NCBI GenBank assembly: GCA_024638285.1
Contig: JAHEKP010000005.1
Coordinates: forward strand, 1-64,000
Length of the DNA: 64,000 nt
Origin: Cryomorphaceae bacterium
Lineage (GTDB): Bacteria > Bacteroidota > Bacteroidia > Flavobacteriales > Schleiferiaceae
Direction of reading: 5' to 3'
The notes beneath the pieces are model-generated. The model was not told where the DNA came from, did no database searches, and saw nothing but the letters and a program-made list of their open reading frames with translations. The number at the start of each line of letters is the position of its first letter. The stretch's first letter is position 1. Of this stretch, positions 29,324 through 39,232 are shown piece by piece. Made by a program: the position numbers and the translations under genes.

Positions 29324-30001
29324 ATGGCTTTAGTCGCATTAAAAAACGCCTCGATTTTTCAAGGCAAACACCTAGTGCTTAGCGCAGTAAACTTTGAAAT
29401 TGCTGCGGGCGAATTTGTATATCTTATTGGACAAACGGGGTCCGGAAAAAGTTCCGTTTTGAAAACGCTTTACGGTGATTTGGCCTTAACACAAGGTGAA
29501 GGCCACGTTGCTGACCATGCACTTCATGGACTGAAGGATAAAAACATCCCAGCTTTACGTAGAGATTTAGGCATCGTCTTTCAAGACTTTCAGTTGCTTA
29601 GTGATCGCAGCGTAGAGGGCAACTTAGATTTTGTCCTGCGCGCCACAGGATGGAAAGACAAGGAGGAACGTTCGAGGAGGATTGTAGAGGTTTTATCCTT
29701 AGTGGGTATGCAACACAAAAAGCACAAGAGTACTTTCGAAATATCGGGCGGAGAGCAGCAAAGGGTTGCCATAGCACGTGCACTCTTGAACGATCCTAAA
29801 ATTATACTTGCAGATGAACCTACAGGTAATTTAGACCCCCGAACCTCCGAAGAAATTATGAGTCTATTGCTGAGTCTAACGGAACAAGGCAAAGCCGTTT
29901 TAATGGCTACACATGATTTCCAATTGATCCATAAATACGCGAATCGTACTTTAAAAGTAGAAAACGGCGGTGTAACCAGTACACAAGCACAAGCCTTCTA
30001 A
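29324..30001 (+). CDS. ftsE: Cell division ATP-binding protein FtsE
   Basis: A 225-residue ABC ATPase with Walker A GQTGSGKSS (about 35-43), signature SGGEQQR, Walker B IILADEPTGN and the switch His in MATHD. YGDLALTQGEGHVADHAL and RRDLGIVFQDFQLLSDRSVEGN are typical of FtsE. With FtsX it regulates peptidoglycan hydrolases at the septum. ftsX is not downstream; instead a glycosyltransferase follows after 6 bp. A separate ftsX locus is usual for Flavobacteria. A MacB/LolD-type ATPase is the alternative reading. Confidence 0.88.
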   Translation: MALVALKNASIFQGKHLVLSAVNFEIAAGEFVYLIGQTGSGKSSVLKTLYGDLALTQGEGHVADHALHGLKDKNIPALRRDLGIVFQDFQLLSDRSVEGNLDFVLRATGWKDKEERSRRIVEVLSLVGMQHKKHKSTFEISGGEQQRVAIARALLNDPKIILADEPTGNLDPRTSEEIMSLLLSLTEQGKAVLMATHDFQLIHKYANRTLKVENGGVTSTQAQAF

Positions 30002-30007
30002 ACTATT

Positions 30008-30922
30008 TTGGAAGCGCCTATTCAAAATACGCTAAGTATCTGCATTGCCTGTTATGGCGATGATCTCAATATGCTGCTGCGTGCGCTCAATGCAGGAAAA
30101 CAAGCGTTGCCCGAAGGATGGGCTGTTGAAATCATTGCAGGTGACCAACACCCTGAACCTGCCACTGAAGCAAAGCAATGGGAGCGCCAGTATGCATTGC
30201 GCTACCTGCACCATCCCAATGGACTCGGGCGGAGTAATAACAGAAACACCATCGCCAAGGCCTCCACAGGAAATTACTTACTGTTCCTAGATGCTGATGC
30301 ACTACCCGTTCGACCTAAAGAATTTTTATATACCTATTGTACCGCACTCATTGATGCCGAAGTCGTTGTTGGGGGAACTGCATACCAGCTCAACCGCCCT
30401 AGCCTTCGCCATACAATCGGCCAGCGTAAAGAAGCTATACCAGCAAACAAGCGCGCACGAAGCCCTCACGCGAATTTTAGCGCCTTTAATTTCGCCATTG
30501 CGCGCACTACTTTCACTAGACATCCTTTTGACGAAAGCCTTAAAAAATACGGGCATGAAGACACCTTGTTTGGGCAAGAATTAAGGTACGCTTGCAAAAC
30601 CGTGGTTCACATTGATAACCCCGCCTACCACTTAGACGGAGATAGCGACGCTGAATTTCTTGAAAAAACAGATGGTGCGATAGATAATCTTGCTGATCTA
30701 ATTAGCAAAGGCAAAATTGACGAAGAGGTCCGATTATTTGCCGTATACCGAAAACTTCAACAGACGGGATTCGTGCACTTAATTCGCCTTTTAAGAATCC
30801 TATTTGCAGGCAGCATACGAACATTGCTCCTCCGTGGCGTCCGCAGCGTCTTGCTTTTTGATTTTTACAAGCTCCTCCGTTTGTCGGGACACGCTATAAA
30901 AATTGGGCGTAGAAATTTCTAA
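30008..30922 (+). CDS. Glycosyltransferase family 2
   Basis: A 304-residue GT-A fold enzyme. LSICIACYGDD opens the nucleotide-binding fold, LLFLDADALP holds the DxD, and KKYGHEDTLFGQEL carries the ED motif common to chondroitin-synthase-like GT2 enzymes. The start looks to be TTG at 30008, 6 bp after ftsE; there is no ATG before the fold. The C-terminal 70 residues are basic and amphipathic and may touch the membrane. The end overlaps the convergent GT4 gene by 29 bp. Substrate unknown. Confidence 0.88.
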   Translation: MEAPIQNTLSICIACYGDDLNMLLRALNAGKQALPEGWAVEIIAGDQHPEPATEAKQWERQYALRYLHHPNGLGRSNNRNTIAKASTGNYLLFLDADALPVRPKEFLYTYCTALIDAEVVVGGTAYQLNRPSLRHTIGQRKEAIPANKRARSPHANFSAFNFAIARTTFTRHPFDESLKKYGHEDTLFGQELRYACKTVVHIDNPAYHLDGDSDAEFLEKTDGAIDNLADLISKGKIDEEVRLFAVYRKLQQTGFVHLIRLLRILFAGSIRTLLLRGVRSVLLFDFYKLLRLSGHAIKIGRRNF

Positions 30923-31997
30923 GGGGAATACATTCTTTTTCCCAACTCAAGGCTTCTTGAGCATGCTTTAATCCAGGCTCATAAGCTTCCCTATGTTCCG
31001 CAACAGCAGCTATTGATCTTCGTAAGGCCAAAATATTGTCTACATGTACCGTCAAACCAACATTGTAGTCTTCAACAATCCGCTTCACCTCAATTACCCG
31101 AGAAGTCACCACTGGCGTATTGCAATGGATGTAGTCAAAGAGCTTATTGGGGAGCGAAAAACGGTAGTTAATATTTGAATCTTTATCTAGACTTAAACCC
31201 ACATCGGCAACCGTAGTGTAGTGCAATAATTGGTCATAAGGCAGGCGGTCAATAAACCTCACTTTCTCCTGCCAACCTTCTTGAACTACTTTATCTTTTA
31301 ACCCTGAAATAGCATCTCCACTACCCACTAAAAGCAAAAGCCATCCGTCCATGCCGGCAACTGCAGTTATCGCTTCCTCTAGACCCCGGTCAACATTCAT
31401 ACCTGAACCTTGATTTATAGCAATATGCAAGTGCTCAGGCAGTCCCAATTCTTGCCTTGACTTAGGCTCAAATGTTTGTGGCTTCGGACTGATGTTTCGA
31501 AACACTTGAGGCCGAATACCGTAGTCTATTTCATACAATTCCGCGATGCTTTCATTTACCGTCCAAACGTGTCTGAGCTTAGGAAAAACAGCACGCTCAA
31601 CAGCAAGCCAAACCTTTTTAACCCACCTTCCTTGTATCTCAGGAACCCCGCAGAAATATTCATGACTGTCGTAAACAAGCGGGGTGTTGTACAAACGTGA
31701 AACTAAATAATTAGGCAACAGTGTATCGAGATCATTAGACAGCAATACCGTCGATTTATTCAGCAGGAGAAAGAAAAATAACCGCACTTGAAATTCTGCA
31801 TAGAATAGACCGCCTTTTTTAAAAAACAGACGCATTCGCGTAGTCTCATACGGCCTATCAAGATGCACACTATTCGGCAATAACCTCCCTACCCAATGCA
31901 CTTCGTACCCCAATGCCAACAACAGCATGGCCACCTTGTGTACACGGTTGTCCGTACTGATGTCGTTGGTAGTGGAAAGAATGATCTTTTTAGACAT
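30894..31997 (-). CDS. Glycosyltransferase (GT-B fold, family 4-like)
   Basis: A 367-residue GT-B enzyme. The N-terminal domain begins with IILSTTNDISTDNRVHKVA, a start often found in Bacteroidota GT4 proteins; the C-terminal domain has GSGDAISGLKDKV, YRFSLPNKLFDYIHCNTPVV (nucleotide-sugar site) and a closing helix. The NRVHKVA and LVYDSHEYF stretches are conserved in this group. ATG at 31997. Donor and acceptor are unknown; a surface polysaccharide role is inferred. It ends inside the convergent GT2 gene. Confidence 0.88.
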   Translation of the reverse strand: MSKKIILSTTNDISTDNRVHKVAMLLLALGYEVHWVGRLLPNSVHLDRPYETTRMRLFFKKGGLFYAEFQVRLFFFLLLNKSTVLLSNDLDTLLPNYLVSRLYNTPLVYDSHEYFCGVPEIQGRWVKKVWLAVERAVFPKLRHVWTVNESIAELYEIDYGIRPQVFRNISPKPQTFEPKSRQELGLPEHLHIAINQGSGMNVDRGLEEAITAVAGMDGWLLLLVGSGDAISGLKDKVVQEGWQEKVRFIDRLPYDQLLHYTTVADVGLSLDKDSNINYRFSLPNKLFDYIHCNTPVVTSRVIEVKRIVEDYNVGLTVHVDNILALRRSIAAVAEHREAYEPGLKHAQEALSWEKECIPLRNFYAQFL

Positions 31998-32033
31998 GCG
32001 AGAATTCGTTCTTTAGGTAAAGGTAGCGATACC

Positions 32034-32041
32034 TACATTTG
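32034..32041 (+). promoter_or_regulatory. Putative queA promoter -7 element TACATTTG
   Basis: Perfect TAnnTTTG, 17 bp before the ATG at 32059. A TTT (not TTG) sits 19 bp upstream at the -33 position. Confidence 0.55.
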
Positions 32042-32058
32042 CATTGAGCGAATTTACC

Positions 32059-33237
32059 ATGCAAAAGTCCGATTTCGATTACCTACTTCCCGAACACTGT
32101 ATCGCAAAACACCCATTGGAACAACGCGATACCAGCAAACTTCTTGTGTATCGCAATGGTAAGATTCAAGATCAATCGTTCTCAGAACTTCCGGAGCTCC
32201 TCCCTGTAAATTCCCAACTCATATTTAACAACACACGGGTTGTTAAGGCGCGTCTTCATTTTACGAAGACTTTAGGTGCCAAACCTATTGAAGTGTTCTG
32301 TTTAGGGCCCTATCAAATGAGTGTTGAAGATAGCATGAACGCCACGCGCCAGATACAATTCGAATGTCTCGTAGGCAACCTAAAACGCTGGAAAGACCAT
32401 GCGCTGCATCTAGATCTCGGCGATGGCCTAGTCCTGACTGCTGAAAAAGGAATACGTATTGGACACGCTTTCGTAATTCATTTTACCTGGAATAGCGATG
32501 CCGCTTTTAGTACAGTATTAGAAAGTGCGGGTAAAATTCCTCTACCACCCTACATGAATAGGGATGCAGAGCCTACAGATATTGAACGGTACCAAACCGT
32601 TTATGCCGCAAGCAACGGCTCCGTAGCTGCGCCAACCGCTGGATTGCACTTTACCCCAATGGTATTTGAGCAGTTAACAGCAAAAAATCAGCATTGGTTT
32701 GAAGTTACGCTTCATGTGGGTGCTGGGACGTTCAAGCCTTTAGACGATGGCGCAGTTGAAAAGCACGAAATGCATTCAGAGGAATTGCTTTTATGTCGCG
32801 ACTGGCTGGAACGCTACCTTGCGCACAAAGGCACTAGATTCGCTGTCGGAACAACGAGCTTGCGAACACTAGAAAGCTGCCACTGGATGGGGGTTAAATT
32901 ACTTCAAGGTCAGCCTCTGGAGGATTTAGGGCAATTTGAGGCGTATTCTTTAGACAACACCATAAGTACTGAAGAAGCATTTTCAGCACTTTTAGACCAT
33001 ATGAAAACCCACAATATTCAGTCGACTGCTTTAAAAACAAAGTTGATGATAAAGCCGGGCTATCGCATTAAATCGGTTAAAGGAATCATTACTAATTTCC
33101 ATCAACCCGGCTCAACCCTTCTTCTTTTAGTTAGCGCTGGAATAGGAAAACGTTGGAAGGAAGTCTACCAACATGCCCTTGCAAAAAACTATAGATTCTT
33201 AAGTTACGGCGACTCTTCATTACTGTATTTCGATTGA
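32059..33237 (+). CDS. queA: S-adenosylmethionine:tRNA ribosyltransferase-isomerase QueA
   Basis: A 392-residue enzyme that moves the ribosyl part of SAM to preQ1-tRNA to make epoxyqueuosine. Motifs: FNNTRVVKARL, PTAGLHFTPMVF, HVGAGTFKPL, VGTTSLRTLES and TNFHQPGSTLLLLVSAG, all diagnostic for QueA. At 392 residues it is longer than the usual 340-355; extra sequence lies between the NNTRV motif and the second domain (about residues 70-115). ATG 32059 is preferred over TTG 32044. The other queuosine genes are not in the window. Confidence 0.95.
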   Translation: MQKSDFDYLLPEHCIAKHPLEQRDTSKLLVYRNGKIQDQSFSELPELLPVNSQLIFNNTRVVKARLHFTKTLGAKPIEVFCLGPYQMSVEDSMNATRQIQFECLVGNLKRWKDHALHLDLGDGLVLTAEKGIRIGHAFVIHFTWNSDAAFSTVLESAGKIPLPPYMNRDAEPTDIERYQTVYAASNGSVAAPTAGLHFTPMVFEQLTAKNQHWFEVTLHVGAGTFKPLDDGAVEKHEMHSEELLLCRDWLERYLAHKGTRFAVGTTSLRTLESCHWMGVKLLQGQPLEDLGQFEAYSLDNTISTEEAFSALLDHMKTHNIQSTALKTKLMIKPGYRIKSVKGIITNFHQPGSTLLLLVSAGIGKRWKEVYQHALAKNYRFLSYGDSSLLYFD

Positions 33238-33302
33238 TTTGTTAAAACTATAGATCTTTCAACAAAGGATACCCAACAACCCATTCTTGTCGTTATCAAC
33301 GA

Positions 33303-34253
33303 ATGCGGCGTATTCTATTCAACTACTGTCTTCTATTCTCTTTGTGTCCCTATTCTAGTGCGGCGCAACATATCCTTTTTTACAATGTAGAGAACCTATT
33401 TGACACCTTGCACGACCGTGGTAAAAACGATCTAGATTTCACTCCAACAGGAGCCTATGCATACGGAAGTGCTACCTACTACCTTAAAATTCGACAAACC
33501 GCTCGAGCATTGCGAGCAGCAATAAACGTTACCTCACAAACCATAGACATCATCGCAGTCGCTGAAGTGGAGAATCGAACGGTATTACTGGATTTAGCCA
33601 AACACAAAGCCTTAAAAAACCTAGGCCCGTGGCACGTTGTTCATTACGACAGTCCGGACTTCAGGGGAATTGACTGCGCTGCCTTGGTCAACACCACGAC
33701 AACTCGCATCATTGAAACTAGAACTATTGCCTACAGTTCACCTGAATACAAAACACGGGATGCATTGTTGCTAAAGACAAGAAGTACAGGATTACTAGAC
33801 AGTGTGGATTTAACGAGCGTTATTGTTCACCTTCCTTCCAAAAGAGGTGGCGCCTTAGAAAGTGCACCTTTTAGAAAAAATGCTTTAGCTGCAGTTGTCA
33901 ATGAACTGGATCGTGATAGCGCTCAAAACCAATTAATAGTTGGCGATTTTAATGATGTGTCTACGGCAGACTTCTTTCAAGATGAACTAAATCGCGCTTG
34001 GGTTTTCCCACAATTTTCATATCCAAAAAACACGAGTGGAACCTATAAATACAAAGGCCGTTGGCAACACATTGATCTTGCGCTTTATCGCGGTAAAAGC
34101 AGGTATTCAGCAGAAATTCTTGCACCACCACTATTATTGGAATCAGATACTAAATGGGGCGGATTCAAACCAAAAAGAGCATTTTTAGGCACCTTCTACA
34201 CTTACGGATTCTCAGACCATCTGCCCGTTTACATATTCAATGTAATTGATTGA
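33303..34253 (+). CDS. Exported endonuclease/exonuclease/phosphatase family protein
   Basis: A 316-residue protein with a probable signal peptide (residues 1-20, SSAAQ cleavage) and an EEP fold: LFYNVENLFDT, AVAEVENR with the metal-binding Glu, LIVGDFNDVS and FSDHLPVYI. It is of the small Bacteroidota type often annotated as endonuclease. Likely periplasmic or secreted, cleaving nucleic acid or another phosphodiester for scavenging; this is inferred. ATG 33303. It differs from the EEP protein at 19746, which is membrane anchored. Confidence 0.88.
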   Translation: MRRILFNYCLLFSLCPYSSAAQHILFYNVENLFDTLHDRGKNDLDFTPTGAYAYGSATYYLKIRQTARALRAAINVTSQTIDIIAVAEVENRTVLLDLAKHKALKNLGPWHVVHYDSPDFRGIDCAALVNTTTTRIIETRTIAYSSPEYKTRDALLLKTRSTGLLDSVDLTSVIVHLPSKRGGALESAPFRKNALAAVVNELDRDSAQNQLIVGDFNDVSTADFFQDELNRAWVFPQFSYPKNTSGTYKYKGRWQHIDLALYRGKSRYSAEILAPPLLLESDTKWGGFKPKRAFLGTFYTYGFSDHLPVYIFNVID

Positions 34254-34299
34254 CTATTTTTCGATAAATTGGTCACTTGATAAAGACTTATTTTGACCT

Positions 34300-35304
34300 A
34301 TGAAAAAATTAATCGCATTAAGCGCTGTTTTCGGCGCATTATTCCTCACTTCATGTGAGACAGGAGGTCCTGAACCTGCACCGGCGACGTACCCTGCAGA
34401 TTCGTTAACCGTTACAGGTGTTGTTCGCCCTTTGGTTATTGAAACTACTGGTGCTTGGTGTCAATACTGCCCGAATGGCGCAGAAATCATGACCATGCTT
34501 GACGGCGTATTGGGTGATAGCGTTGTACTAATAGCCAATCACGTTGGAGATTGGTTTTCAACGGATAACGCGGCTTCATCTAAGTTTGACGATAACTTCC
34601 CTACATCTGGCGTACCTAACTTTTATGTTAACAACACGGACGTAGGTCAAAGCCCAGCTACTGCAGCTGCAGCCGCTACCATGGCAGAAGTTGCCTTTAG
34701 CCTTGAAGCAGATGTTATGCTTAATGCTGCCGGTACTAGTTTTACCGTTTATCCTCGTGTAAAAGTACTAGAGACAAAAACTGAAAACATTTACATGGTT
34801 CAATCGTACCTATTATTGAACGGTGTAATCGCGAAAGATTACGGAAGCGGTGTAGATTTGAATCAGGTGAGCTCACTTCCTATTGTAAGTACTGGCTCTG
34901 GAGCAACACCAACTACCTGGGCTCAAGATGCCGCTGTAGTAGCTGGCGTTCCTTTAATCACTTCTGGAACGAAGTACACCCACGATGAGGTACTTTACCG
35001 CCATGCAACTACCGCCGTTGTTGGTTGGTTAGAAAGTTCTGATGCTGCAACTAGTGATACTACTATGACCACATTAGGTCCTTGGGGCATGAACTTAGGT
35101 GATATCAATCCTTTAGGCAATGCTTATGCCGCTGGTGATATCTACGGAACGCGTTATACTCCATTCCAGTTTCATATTGAAAAACCAACACTTCCTGCAG
35201 GCATGGAAGCTGATTTCAGTGTAGCAACCATCATTTGGGAACTACGTCAAGACGGTTCAGGAGACTACAATTACATTAATGGTGTTGTGACACACGTTCA
35301 CTAA
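34300..35304 (+). CDS. Omp28-related thioredoxin-fold lipoprotein
   Basis: A 334-residue lipoprotein: MKKLIALSAVFGALFLTSC gives a lipobox with Cys at 19. Next comes a thioredoxin-like domain with WCQYC at about 52-56 (a CxxC redox motif) and SGVPNFYVN, the cis-Pro loop. The second half fits the Omp28 family (YRHATTAVVG and the closing FSVATIIWELRQDG stretch). It is likely at the outer or inner membrane facing the periplasm; a redox role is plausible from CxxC but unproven. It ends in a strong terminator. Confidence 0.88.
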   Translation: MKKLIALSAVFGALFLTSCETGGPEPAPATYPADSLTVTGVVRPLVIETTGAWCQYCPNGAEIMTMLDGVLGDSVVLIANHVGDWFSTDNAASSKFDDNFPTSGVPNFYVNNTDVGQSPATAAAAATMAEVAFSLEADVMLNAAGTSFTVYPRVKVLETKTENIYMVQSYLLLNGVIAKDYGSGVDLNQVSSLPIVSTGSGATPTTWAQDAAVVAGVPLITSGTKYTHDEVLYRHATTAVVGWLESSDAATSDTTMTTLGPWGMNLGDINPLGNAYAAGDIYGTRYTPFQFHIEKPTLPAGMEADFSVATIIWELRQDGSGDYNYINGVVTHVH

Positions 35305-35328
35305 AAGACACTCATTAAATACATGAAG

Positions 35329-35359
35329 GCCTCGCAGGAAACTGCGGGGCTTTTTTTTT
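35329..35359 (+). terminator. Terminator after the Omp28 lipoprotein gene
   Basis: GCCTCGCAG-GAAA-CTGCGGGGC, a 9-bp stem with one G-U pair and a GNRA-type loop, followed by nine T. It is 25 bp after the stop codon. Confidence 0.92.
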
Positions 35360-35442
35360 GCTTTCCATTATACCAGGACTACTTTCTATTTTGTTGTCGT
35401 TTTCTCTTTGCCTCCAGCAACCTCACGGCGAGATTCCCGAAA

Positions 35443-35682
35443 ATGGGACCTATATCTACCAGGTTGCTTTCGCGGAACGGAACAAAGCTAGGCAACGAAG
35501 TTCTTGTTATTCTTAAAGATGGCCATATCACTCGCAAAGTATCAGACCTGAGTAACGCCCTCTGGATGGGTGCTAAACCCGGTGATAATATAGAAGAGGG
35601 AACTCTGCGCAAGCATCAAAGTTGTGCTTGGATAATCAGCAACGATGAAAATGACATTTATCTAAACGAGGTTGGCGGCTGA
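35443..35682 (+). CDS. Possible orphan 79-residue protein between two terminators
   Basis: The 483-bp stretch 35305-35787 has no firm gene. It holds this frame, starting at ATG 35443 (MGPISTRLLSRNG) and ending at TGA 35682. The upstream extension to 35323 is Phe/Cys rich, crosses the terminator and looks non-coding. The product is hydrophilic with a possible beta-rich middle (NEVLVILKDGHITRKVSDLS), no signal peptide and no known motif. Codon use looks ordinary for the window, but no clear promoter is seen. It may be a lineage-specific gene, a remnant, or chance. Confidence 0.3.
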   Translation: MGPISTRLLSRNGTKLGNEVLVILKDGHITRKVSDLSNALWMGAKPGDNIEEGTLRKHQSCAWIISNDENDIYLNEVGG

Positions 35683-35738
35683 ACAGGCGGTCCTACCGTA
35701 GTTGAATTCAAGCATCAAACTATTGAAATGTGCTAACA

Positions 35739-35768
35739 AAAAAAGCCCCGCAGTTGCGGGGCTTTTTT
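35739..35768. terminator. Terminator downstream of yidC (bidirectional)
   Basis: AAAAAAGCCCCGC-AGTT-GCGGGGCTTTTTT, 13 bp with A and T tracts. It closes the minus-strand pyrG-yidC operon. It shares its GCGGGGCTTTTTT arm with the terminator at 35329-35359. Confidence 0.92.
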
Positions 35769-35787
35769 ACTAGGGCGGACTCTCCTA

Positions 35788-37572
35788 TTATTTTCTGCGC
35801 TGCGATCTGTTGAGATTCTGCTGGCGCTGCATTTCTTCTAAGCGGGACTGAAACTTACTCTTTTTCTTTTCACTTTTTGGCTGTGCCTTTTTAGCTTCAA
35901 TCTTAGCCAGAATCGCTTCATCATTGACGCTTTTACGAATTCCCCATTGCATACTGAAGGTTACGATATTACTCAGGAAGTAATAGTAGGTAAGTCCAGC
36001 AGGATAACTATTCAGAACAAACATGAACATTAACGGCATCACATACATGATGATTTGCATTTGCTTCATCTGCTCACTTGAACCAGTACCCGCAGTCATT
36101 TGCTGATTCATTCGAGTATAGAGAATGGTTGACGCTGTCATTAACAATGTGAATATCGAAATGTGATTCCCATAGAATGTACTGATCAACGGAATGTGTT
36201 GGTCCCATGAAATAAGTGCATCGTAGGTACTTAAATCTGTGGCCCACAAGAAACTTTCACCTCGTAGTTCGATCGACGCGGGGAAGAAACGGAACATGGC
36301 AATCAAGATTGGCATCTGAACAATGACCGGAATACAACCTCCTAGAGGATTCACACCGGCCTCTTTGTATAATGCCATTTGTGCCTGTTGTTTGGCGACC
36401 GCATCTTTTTCACCAAATTTCTTGTTCATCTCATCCAACTGGGGCTTAAGCACACGCATTTTCGCCATAGAGCGGTACGATGCAAATGTCAATGGCGACA
36501 TTGCTCCTTTAATGATAAGCACCATGATCAGAATAATAAGACCGTAACCTAGTCCATAACCTTCGAGCCAATTAAAAATAGGCACGACGACGCCTCTACC
36601 TATCCATCCAAAAATGCCCCAACCGAAATTGATGACCTTTTCGTATCCTTGATCGTAGTCCTTGAGCGTCTGGTAATGATTTGGACCAATGTAAAAAGTA
36701 AAGGGCAAGGTATAGGAACCGTCGACAGTAGTATTCAAGGTTGCTGTGCTCGAGAACTTTTTAACGATACTCTCGTCTTCATCGCCTCCATTAACAGTAG
36801 CTGCTTGTACTTCAGAGAAACCTACTTCGGGATGAGCTATGAAGGAAAAGAAGTGTTGTTTTTGTGCAAGCCAATCTACTGCGCCCAAAGCTTCACTATC
36901 ATCACCCCCTCGACCGCTCATGTTTTCAATATCTCCGTCTTCAGTGACTTTATACGAATAGGTTGAATAAATACGCTCATTGCTAATGCCTTTTTCTGTA
37001 CGCATGGCGGTACGCTCCCAAAACAACTCTGGCTTACCTGCAACTGCAGCAGTTCCACTTACTACCCATGAAAAATCAAAGCCATTCTCAGGTAATGTAA
37101 TGCGAACTTTGGTAGTGCCGTCTGTAAGAACTACACTTGATGAACTGCGCGTGTCCATCGTAAATCCTTTTTGACCTAGACTTTCAGCTCCCGGTAAGAT
37201 CAAATCCATGGTTTGATTTTCATTCACCACAAACAGCGGTAGACTATCAAAGGTTTGGTAGTCCTTAAGTTGTGCAGAGACCATCCTTGCTCCCTTTGTA
37301 CTAAAAGTCAACTTTACATCATTGTTCTCTAGAACAAACTCTTCAGCTAGGAATGCATTGCTATCGATTGCTGCGATATTTTCCGTCGAAGGATTGTCCG
37401 ATACAACCAATTCCGATGCGCTAACCGCTTCAGTGGATTCGGTTGCTGCAGGTTCAACGGATACCTCTGGGGCATTTTTGTTTTGCCACCAGCCAAAAAC
37501 CCCCATGATGGTTGCAATCAGCACAAACCCAATAATTTGGTTTTTATCTAGCCCTTTATTTTGGTTTTCCAT
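35788..37572 (-). CDS. yidC: Membrane protein insertase YidC
   Basis: A 594-residue Sec-linked insertase. Residues 6-22 form the first helix, followed by a long periplasmic beta domain (about 60-330) and the conserved five-helix core from about 345: the YidC hallmarks are GWGIFGWIGRGVV, LIILIMVLIIKGAMSPLTFASYRSMAKMR and NPLGGCIPVIVQMPILIAMFRFF. The tail is very basic (KKAQPKSEKKKSK..., RQQNLNRSQRRK), as in species where it contacts ribosomes. It starts 3 bp after the pyrG stop, so the two are one operon. Confidence 0.96.
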   Translation of the reverse strand: MENQNKGLDKNQIIGFVLIATIMGVFGWWQNKNAPEVSVEPAATESTEAVSASELVVSDNPSTENIAAIDSNAFLAEEFVLENNDVKLTFSTKGARMVSAQLKDYQTFDSLPLFVVNENQTMDLILPGAESLGQKGFTMDTRSSSSVVLTDGTTKVRITLPENGFDFSWVVSGTAAVAGKPELFWERTAMRTEKGISNERIYSTYSYKVTEDGDIENMSGRGGDDSEALGAVDWLAQKQHFFSFIAHPEVGFSEVQAATVNGGDEDESIVKKFSSTATLNTTVDGSYTLPFTFYIGPNHYQTLKDYDQGYEKVINFGWGIFGWIGRGVVVPIFNWLEGYGLGYGLIILIMVLIIKGAMSPLTFASYRSMAKMRVLKPQLDEMNKKFGEKDAVAKQQAQMALYKEAGVNPLGGCIPVIVQMPILIAMFRFFPASIELRGESFLWATDLSTYDALISWDQHIPLISTFYGNHISIFTLLMTASTILYTRMNQQMTAGTGSSEQMKQMQIIMYVMPLMFMFVLNSYPAGLTYYYFLSNIVTFSMQWGIRKSVNDEAILAKIEAKKAQPKSEKKKSKFQSRLEEMQRQQNLNRSQRRK

Positions 37573-37575
37573 TTC

Positions 37576-39192
<1,617 letters not shown>

Positions 39193-39207
39193 TCATTTGA
39201 AACAGGG

Positions 39208-39215
39208 CAAAAGTA
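39208..39215 (-). promoter_or_regulatory. Putative pyrG promoter -7 element TACTTTTG
   Basis: Perfect TAnnTTTG match on the minus strand, leaving a short leader of about 15 nt before the pyrG ATG. It is in the 43-bp gap after the TonB receptor gene. Confidence 0.5.
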
Positions 39216-39232
39216 CCTCTTTTCTCGCCCAA

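Noticed and set aside
35323-35442. N-terminal extension of the orphan ORF
   Set aside because: It crosses a strong terminator and reads as Phe/Cys-rich noise; ATG 35443 is the more likely start if the gene is real.
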